A stretch of 32,525 bases of DNA from an uncultured Acidobacteriia bacterium. Its GTDB lineage: Bacteria > Acidobacteriota > Terriglobia > Bryobacterales > Bryobacteraceae. Location of the stretch: NCBI GenBank assembly GCA_903882645.1, contig CAIRXZ010000093.1, positions 1 to 32,525 of the forward strand, given 5' to 3'. The notes beneath the pieces were generated by a model. It ran no database searches and had not been told where the DNA came from. It saw nothing but the letters and a program-made list of their open reading frames with translations. The position numbers and the translations under genes were made by a program. This document shows, piece by piece, positions 29,030 to 32,525 of the stretch (position 1 is its first letter; every line of letters begins with the position of its first letter).

Positions 29030-29353
29030 TCAAGCTGCTCGACTAGAAACTCCGACGCATGGAGTGTCCCTGATCCAGCGGGCGCCGCCCCATTCACTTC
29101 CCCATACCTCCCAATGTCCATCCCAGCCGAACTCGACCAGCATTTCGGACTCGGTGCGAGTATCGCAATTTGGGATCGATGGAGGTCTTTGCAGCTCTTC
29201 GCACTTCGCGACGAACGCGTTCTTGAGCATCGCTTCTGCCCGGAACCAGTCTTCCTGACCCGATCCAACGGGGCAGCCGTTTTCTAGCCATAATTGATAC
29301 GCAACGGCGGCGATTTCGCTTTCGGTCGAGCTAATGGACGCGGCGGTTCTCAC
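29030..29353 (-). CDS. DUF2934-like small protein
   Basis: The 107-residue product has a DUF2934 pattern at about residues 12-45: ESEIAAVAYQLWLENGCPVG, then SGQEDWFRAEAML. These small proteins are common in soil Acidobacteriota and Proteobacteria and have no known function. The start is a GTG at 29353 with AAGGGA about six bases upstream. The gene follows the two-helix membrane protein gene by eight bases on the same strand, suggesting an operon. The C-terminus is Trp-rich (GWDGHWEVWGSEWGGARW). Confidence 0.7.
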   Translation of the reverse strand: MRTAASISSTESEIAAVAYQLWLENGCPVGSGQEDWFRAEAMLKNAFVAKCEELQRPPSIPNCDTRTESEMLVEFGWDGHWEVWGSEWGGARWIRDTPCVGVSSRAA

Positions 29354-29361
29354 AAATTCCC

Positions 29362-29592
29362 TTACCCGCCGAGCAGAGGGCCTTGCTTCCTGCCTGCTAC
29401 CAGCAACACAATGCCGCCAACGAGCGCCAATGCACCTGCAATCGGAGGCAGCAGTACCGTATGTGTCTGGTCGCGAGTAGCATGAATCGGTCCGATGTCA
29501 ACGACCTTTTCCCTGGTCGTATACGTAAAACCTCCCCACGCAAGACCGACCAGTCCAAGTACAATCAGGATCACCCCGACTATCCTAATCAC
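29362..29592 (-). CDS. Small membrane protein with two transmembrane helices
   Basis: The 76-residue product has helices at about residues 4-22 (IVGVILIVLGLVGLAWGGF) and 48-66 (LPPIAGALALVGGIVLLVAG), separated by YTTREKVVDIGPIHATRDQ. This REKVVDIGPI loop is shared by a family of short conserved inner-membrane proteins of unknown role. The start is a GTG at 29592 with AAGGAGG seven bases upstream, a strong site. It is followed at once by the DUF2934-like gene. Confidence 0.75.
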   Translation of the reverse strand: MIRIVGVILIVLGLVGLAWGGFTYTTREKVVDIGPIHATRDQTHTVLLPPIAGALALVGGIVLLVAGRKQGPLLGG

Positions 29593-29683
29593 GGCGCCTC
29601 CTTCGGTAGCGGCAGTGACGGAGCAATCTGACCAGTGTCCTCAAGTCAAGCGAGCTACGTCACTGCGCAGAGAACCGGTTCAT

Positions 29684-29863
29684 CTACTTCTCGAGTACCT
29701 CTTCAATCTGGCCGACTTTCTTTTGGACTTTGCCGGCGAGTTTTTCGCTTTGGCCCTTGGTTTCCAGGTTGGGGTCGTTTGTGAGCTGTCCGGCTTTCTG
29801 TTTAACGTCGCCTTTCAGTTCATGACATTTGCCTTCGATCTGATCTTTCGTGCTCGTTTTCAT
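29684..29863 (-). CDS. CsbD-family stress protein
   Basis: From the ATG at 29863, preceded by GGAG, the 59-residue product reads MKTSTKDQIEGKCHELKGDV, then KQKAGQLTNDPNLETKGQ and KLAGKVQKKVGQIEEVLEK. The KDQIEGKxxELKGxxKQKAG and LExxGxxxKLxGKxQxKxGxxE repeats define CsbD, a small hydrophilic helical protein induced by general stress in several bacteria; its mechanism is not known. An ATG-less open frame extends upstream but is not CsbD-like. Confidence 0.9.
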   Translation of the reverse strand: MKTSTKDQIEGKCHELKGDVKQKAGQLTNDPNLETKGQSEKLAGKVQKKVGQIEEVLEK

Positions 29864-30002
29864 TTCGTCTCTCCTCTTCTCTTTCGAGAACTTTTCACTA
29901 AAGCTGTTTCCGGTATTCACCCCTTCGTGGATCGAGATCGCCCTTCTGGCGCAACCAGCATCCGTATTGGGGTCTCGGGCCAGGTCAACTTGCCACCCAG
30001 CG

Positions 30003-30083
30003 CTACCCGCGCCAACGAGAATATCCCCACCCCCCACCACCGAGCAGAAACAACACCAGAAGAACAATCACTAGGGTCGTCAT
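30003..30083 (-). CDS. 26-residue membrane peptide
   Basis: From the ATG at 30083 the frame reads MTTLVIVLLVLFLLGGGGWG, then YSRWRG and stop. AGAGG lies seven bases before the start. It is a single hydrophobic helix followed by a Gly/Arg end, like short DUF3309-type or GGGWGYSRWRG peptides found near CsbD genes. A longer DUF3309 ancestor cut by a stop is possible. It lies 139 bases upstream of csbD on the same strand. Confidence 0.5.
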   Translation of the reverse strand: MTTLVIVLLVLFLLGGGGWGYSRWRG

Positions 30084-30212
30084 GTCATACCTCTTCCGGG
30101 TCCAGTGCCTTGCAGATTGGGGGCCAAAGCCGAATGTATGCGAAAACAAGGTAGAAACCTTGGGCTCCCGCAAGTTGTGGGGTGCAGGTTTTGCCTGTTC
30201 ATCAGGCAAGAA

Positions 30213-30545
30213 GTGCTGAAGGTCACCCGCCCCGTTACGACGTTGAGAACCGCGTCGACGAAGTTGCGCAAGAACGCGAAAGTTGTTGAACGGTGGCACG
30301 ATAACCGCCACACCCTCGTCACGGAACTCGCCGAGTCTGGCGCCGGAGACGAGGTGAGCATGAGCATCGCCGGGCACGTCTCTCGCGCCATGCTCTCCCG
30401 GTACTCCCACGTGCGGATGGAGGCTAAACGTCGCGCCCTGGACGAGATCGCCGCGCGCCAAAAGGCGGCCGACGAGAAGCGCCAGGAGGAAGCCGAGCGG
30501 CGGCAGCAGGCCGCGGTGGCCTCTCAAGCCACAGTCGTACAGTAG
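30213..30545 (+). pseudogene. Tyrosine integrase C-terminal catalytic part, fragment 3
   Basis: The frame holds the second half of a phage-type tyrosine recombinase: the HxxR box in WHDNRHTLVTELAESG, then IAGHVSRAMLSRYSHVRMEA, with the GH and the Tyr nucleophile, and a charged Gln/Glu/Ala-rich tail ending TVVQ. The N-terminal DNA-binding domain and the first catalytic Arg are absent; the upstream sequence to 30105 is not integrase-like. It cannot recombine DNA alone. It shares its ending with fragments 1 and 2. Confidence 0.85.
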
Positions 30546-30567
30546 TCGTCAGCGCATCGTCGTCGCT

Positions 30568-31071
30568 TTACGGCCGCCGGATGATTTCGCGGTAGCGCTC
30601 CAGCCTGATCGTTATTTCCCGGCGTGGCAATCGGCAGCGTGGATGGCCAGCGAGGACTTCCAGTCCATCGTGTAGAAGGCGGATGCCTGGAATTCCCGCT
30701 TCTTCCATAAGGTCCAGAAGCCACAATACGCCGTGGCATTCGACGTTTTCGCCGTCGGCGAGTTCCCGCAACTGGCTGTCACCTGTCAGTAGAAGCCACT
30801 CCCGCTGCTTGGCAAGCGCAAGCGCAAAACTGTCCGCCAGTGAGAGGGCCTGTCGTTCCGAGCGGTAACGAAGGGCCTGCTTGACGCCTTCGCTCGATAT
30901 CTCCTCAACGCGCAGGCCCAGTCCGACCAGGCGCTCTCCCCATTCGCCTTTCAGCTCGCGGTGGTAAAGAACATCGGGCACGGCAAATTCGTGGGGCAGG
31001 GCAAAGATCGTCTCCAGGAAGCCGCAGCGCTCCAGATCGATGAGCACGGAAGTGTCGGAGACGAGGATCAT
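30568..31071 (-). CDS. PIN-domain protein, toxin partner of the HTH-ImmA gene
   Basis: From the ATG at 31071 the 167-residue product starts MILVSDTSVLIDLERCGFLE, a PIN beginning with Asp6 and Asp12. Further acidic positions are in VLYHRELKGEW, SLADSFALALA and LTGDSQLRELA. It is likely an RNase. The ATG overlaps the stop of the upstream HTH-ImmA gene by four bases, so the two are made together. The open frame extends upstream to 31188 inside the neighbouring gene, which I reject for this overlap-coupled start. The C-terminal arm (RREITIRLERYREIIRRP) is basic. Confidence 0.85.
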   Translation of the reverse strand: MILVSDTSVLIDLERCGFLETIFALPHEFAVPDVLYHRELKGEWGERLVGLGLRVEEISSEGVKQALRYRSERQALSLADSFALALAKQREWLLLTGDSQLRELADGENVECHGVLWLLDLMEEAGIPGIRLLHDGLEVLAGHPRCRLPRREITIRLERYREIIRRP

Positions 31072-32144
31072 TCCACCGTGCCTGCTATAGGTTCCTCCAT
31101 GCGGCGGTTGAGTTCGCGTAGCGTGATGTTGAGCAACTCCGCGCCCTTTGGTTCTGAGATCGCTCCTTCCGCTAGGGCGCGGTAGCACAGGCGGTCGAAC
31201 CGTCCGGGCTTTTCTTCAAGTAAATGTTCCGGTTCGTAGTTCGGTGCGGTCCGATAGCCCAGGCGCGAGAAGTCGCGAAAGAGCCTCTCCGAAAGAGAGG
31301 CCGGGAATATGCCGAGATCGCGGCAGCGGTACGTGATGGCCTGGATGCTGACGCCAAACAACTTCTTGAGAGCGAACAACTCGCTCCAGCCGATGGAGTT
31401 GCGATGCGTGCCGACATTAAACCACAGCGCTTCCGCCGGCATGAGTAGAGCCCCGGCGAAACGGTGGGCGGCTTTCTCGGCGAATTTCTCGTCACCCTCG
31501 ATATCCATAACCATGTGGCCGAGCTCATGCGCCAGACTGAAGCGCTGCCGCTCGCCATGGACACCCTTGCGGATAACGATGACACGCACCGGCTCGCCGC
31601 GCGAGCGGCGGACCTGGGCTGCGAGGCCGTCGATATTCTCTGCCGAGTCAAGGACCAGAACCTTGATGCCACGTTCTTCCAGCAACTCGATCAGGTTTGG
31701 GATTGGATCGATTCCCAGATTCCAGTGCTCGCGGAGCGAGGCTGCAGCCCGGTCGACGTCGCCCAGTTCGCGCACGGGATATGGAGATCCTCTGGGCTTG
31801 TCCCATTCGGCGCTGGGCAGAGTGAGGATTTCTTCCACCATCAGATAGCGTTCGATAAGGTGAAGCGCCTGCGCCTCAACCTGGGCCTGTTGCTTCTTGC
31901 TCGTGATCTGTTTCTTGCGGAACTCGACGCCTTCCAGGACCATACTCTGGTCGCCGGCGAGGTAGTCGAGGGACACGCCGAGGCCATCGCTCAGGGCAAT
32001 AAGCACGCTGGAGCTTGGCACGTCTTCGTTGCGCTCGTACTTGCCGATCGCCTGAGCGGTGACCCGGTCTCCAATTCTGGCTTGCAGATCCCGCAAGGAG
32101 AGACCGGCAGCGGACCTTGCGAGCTTAAGCCGTTGACCGATCAT
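31068..32144 (-). CDS. HTH regulator fused to an ImmA/IrrE-type zinc metallopeptidase
   Basis: The 358-residue protein has an XRE-type helix-turn-helix at about 1-65 (GQRLKLARSAAGLSLRDLQ, AIGKYERNEDVPSSSVLIAL) and a COG2856/DUF955 peptidase with HELGH at 206-210 and Glu223 downstream, the likely zinc ligands. ImmA cleaves a phage repressor and IrrE/PprI cleaves DdrO. In fused forms the same chain can bind the operator and sense or cut a partner. It is first in a two-gene operon with a PIN protein, so it probably represses the operon and acts as antitoxin or regulator. GGAG lies nine bases before the ATG. The promoter is near-consensus inside an inverted repeat. Confidence 0.92.
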   Translation of the reverse strand: MIGQRLKLARSAAGLSLRDLQARIGDRVTAQAIGKYERNEDVPSSSVLIALSDGLGVSLDYLAGDQSMVLEGVEFRKKQITSKKQQAQVEAQALHLIERYLMVEEILTLPSAEWDKPRGSPYPVRELGDVDRAAASLREHWNLGIDPIPNLIELLEERGIKVLVLDSAENIDGLAAQVRRSRGEPVRVIVIRKGVHGERQRFSLAHELGHMVMDIEGDEKFAEKAAHRFAGALLMPAEALWFNVGTHRNSIGWSELFALKKLFGVSIQAITYRCRDLGIFPASLSERLFRDFSRLGYRTAPNYEPEHLLEEKPGRFDRLCYRALAEGAISEPKGAELLNITLRELNRRMEEPIAGTVE

Positions 32145-32165
32145 GAGTTGTTCTCCTTTCCTTCA

Positions 32166-32202
32166 GTTTACAATTATAGTATCATATACTTATTTTGTAA
32201 AC
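32166..32202 (-). promoter_or_regulatory. Near-consensus promoter inside an inverted-repeat operator
   Basis: On the minus strand TTTACA (32196-32201) and TATAAT (32173-32178) are separated by exactly 17 bases. Perfect arms GTTTACAA (32166-32173) and TTGTAAAC (32195-32202) flank them, so one arm covers the -35 and the other touches the -10. A second short repeat, AGTAT-ATG-ATACT, lies between. The arrangement predicts strong expression when free and full blockage when the HTH protein binds. The region is AT-rich, in contrast to its surroundings. Confidence 0.85.
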
Positions 32203-32265
32203 CGTTAATTTGTGCTGGATCGAAATGACGCCGGTTCTAGACTCTGTAATCGGCTCGGCGGCTCC

Positions 32266-32412
32266 TCATTGGATGTCTCTGAGGTCCCCCAGCACCTGCG
32301 CCGCGTGGCCCTGCGCTTTCACTTTGGAGTAGACCTTCTCGATCCTGCCGTCCGGTCCAATGACGAAGGTGCTGCGCTCGATGCCCATCACCTTCTTGCC
32401 GTACATGTTCTT
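32266..32412 (-). pseudogene. bcp: Bcp-type peroxiredoxin, 3' fragment B
   Basis: The frame reads KNMYGKKVMGIERSTFVIGP, then DGRIEKVYSKVKAQGHAAQV and a slightly longer end LGDLRDIQ. About 135 bases are roughly 92% identical to fragment A at 27960-28097, in the same orientation. Similarity ends at about 32412, where the sequence turns non-coding. This copy keeps only the last third or less of the peroxiredoxin. Confidence 0.85.
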
Positions 32413-32525
32413 CTGGCTCTATAGCAGAATCTATGGGTAGGATTGGTGGCTCTTGGGGGAATTCGTGGCTGAATCGGTGGGAGTGAACCCTCCTGCACCC
32501 GACGGGGGGCGCACCCTCTGAGAAC

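Overview
The window reads as a GC-rich bacterial chromosome segment. The combination suggests an Acidobacteriota relative of the Solibacter/Bryobacter type: a tig-clpX-lon-engB-rho gene order, an AroD-AroE fusion, an MscL with a zinc-ribbon tail, a large kinase/sulfatase-modifying-factor fusion, several PIN toxin-antitoxin pairs and a GH106-like rhamnosidase. This assignment is inference from gene content and composition; there is no rRNA or other marker in the window. I saw no tRNA, rRNA or CRISPR array.

Bases 1-400 hold the end of an IS3-family element that has cut off the front of an HNH endonuclease gene. Bases 504-7967 are a leftward protein-quality-control block: tig, clpX, lon, engB and rho, closed by a strong hairpin. 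No clpP lies between tig and clpX, which is unusual for this arrangement. A divergent gene (8124-10544) encodes a membrane Ser/Thr kinase with an extracytoplasmic SPOR domain and a C-terminal FGE-sulfatase domain.

Bases 10559-12728 are a decay zone. They hold one intact PIN/antitoxin pair, a second copy of the same pair with a 28-base deletion in the toxin, an N-terminal nadB stub, and a small coiled-coil gene interrupted by an in-frame TAG. Bases 12729-20465 run rightward: hldE-type adenylyltransferase and mfd (4-base overlap), a SurA-like chaperone, a YhaM-like exoribonuclease and a BlaI-like repressor (overlapping genes), then an RHH/PIN toxin-antitoxin pair. Bases 20642-23978 run leftward: amidase with a small Tat-signal protein just upstream of it, and the aroDE fusion. 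Then come mscL, an internally deleted sugar-isomerase relic and a secreted GH106-like glycosidase (24116-27944).

The right end (27956-32412) is a mosaic island bracketed by two truncated copies of a bcp-type peroxiredoxin 3' end in direct orientation. Inside are three pieces of tyrosine integrases, the first codons of a truncated antitoxin-like gene, small stress-type genes (DUF6582-like, DUF2934-like, a two-helix membrane protein, CsbD, a 26-residue membrane peptide), and an intact two-gene operon: an HTH-ImmA/IrrE metallopeptidase regulator with a PIN-domain partner. That operon is driven by a near-consensus promoter lying inside an 8-base inverted repeat. It and the kinase-SPOR-FGE protein are the two best candidates for unusual biology here.
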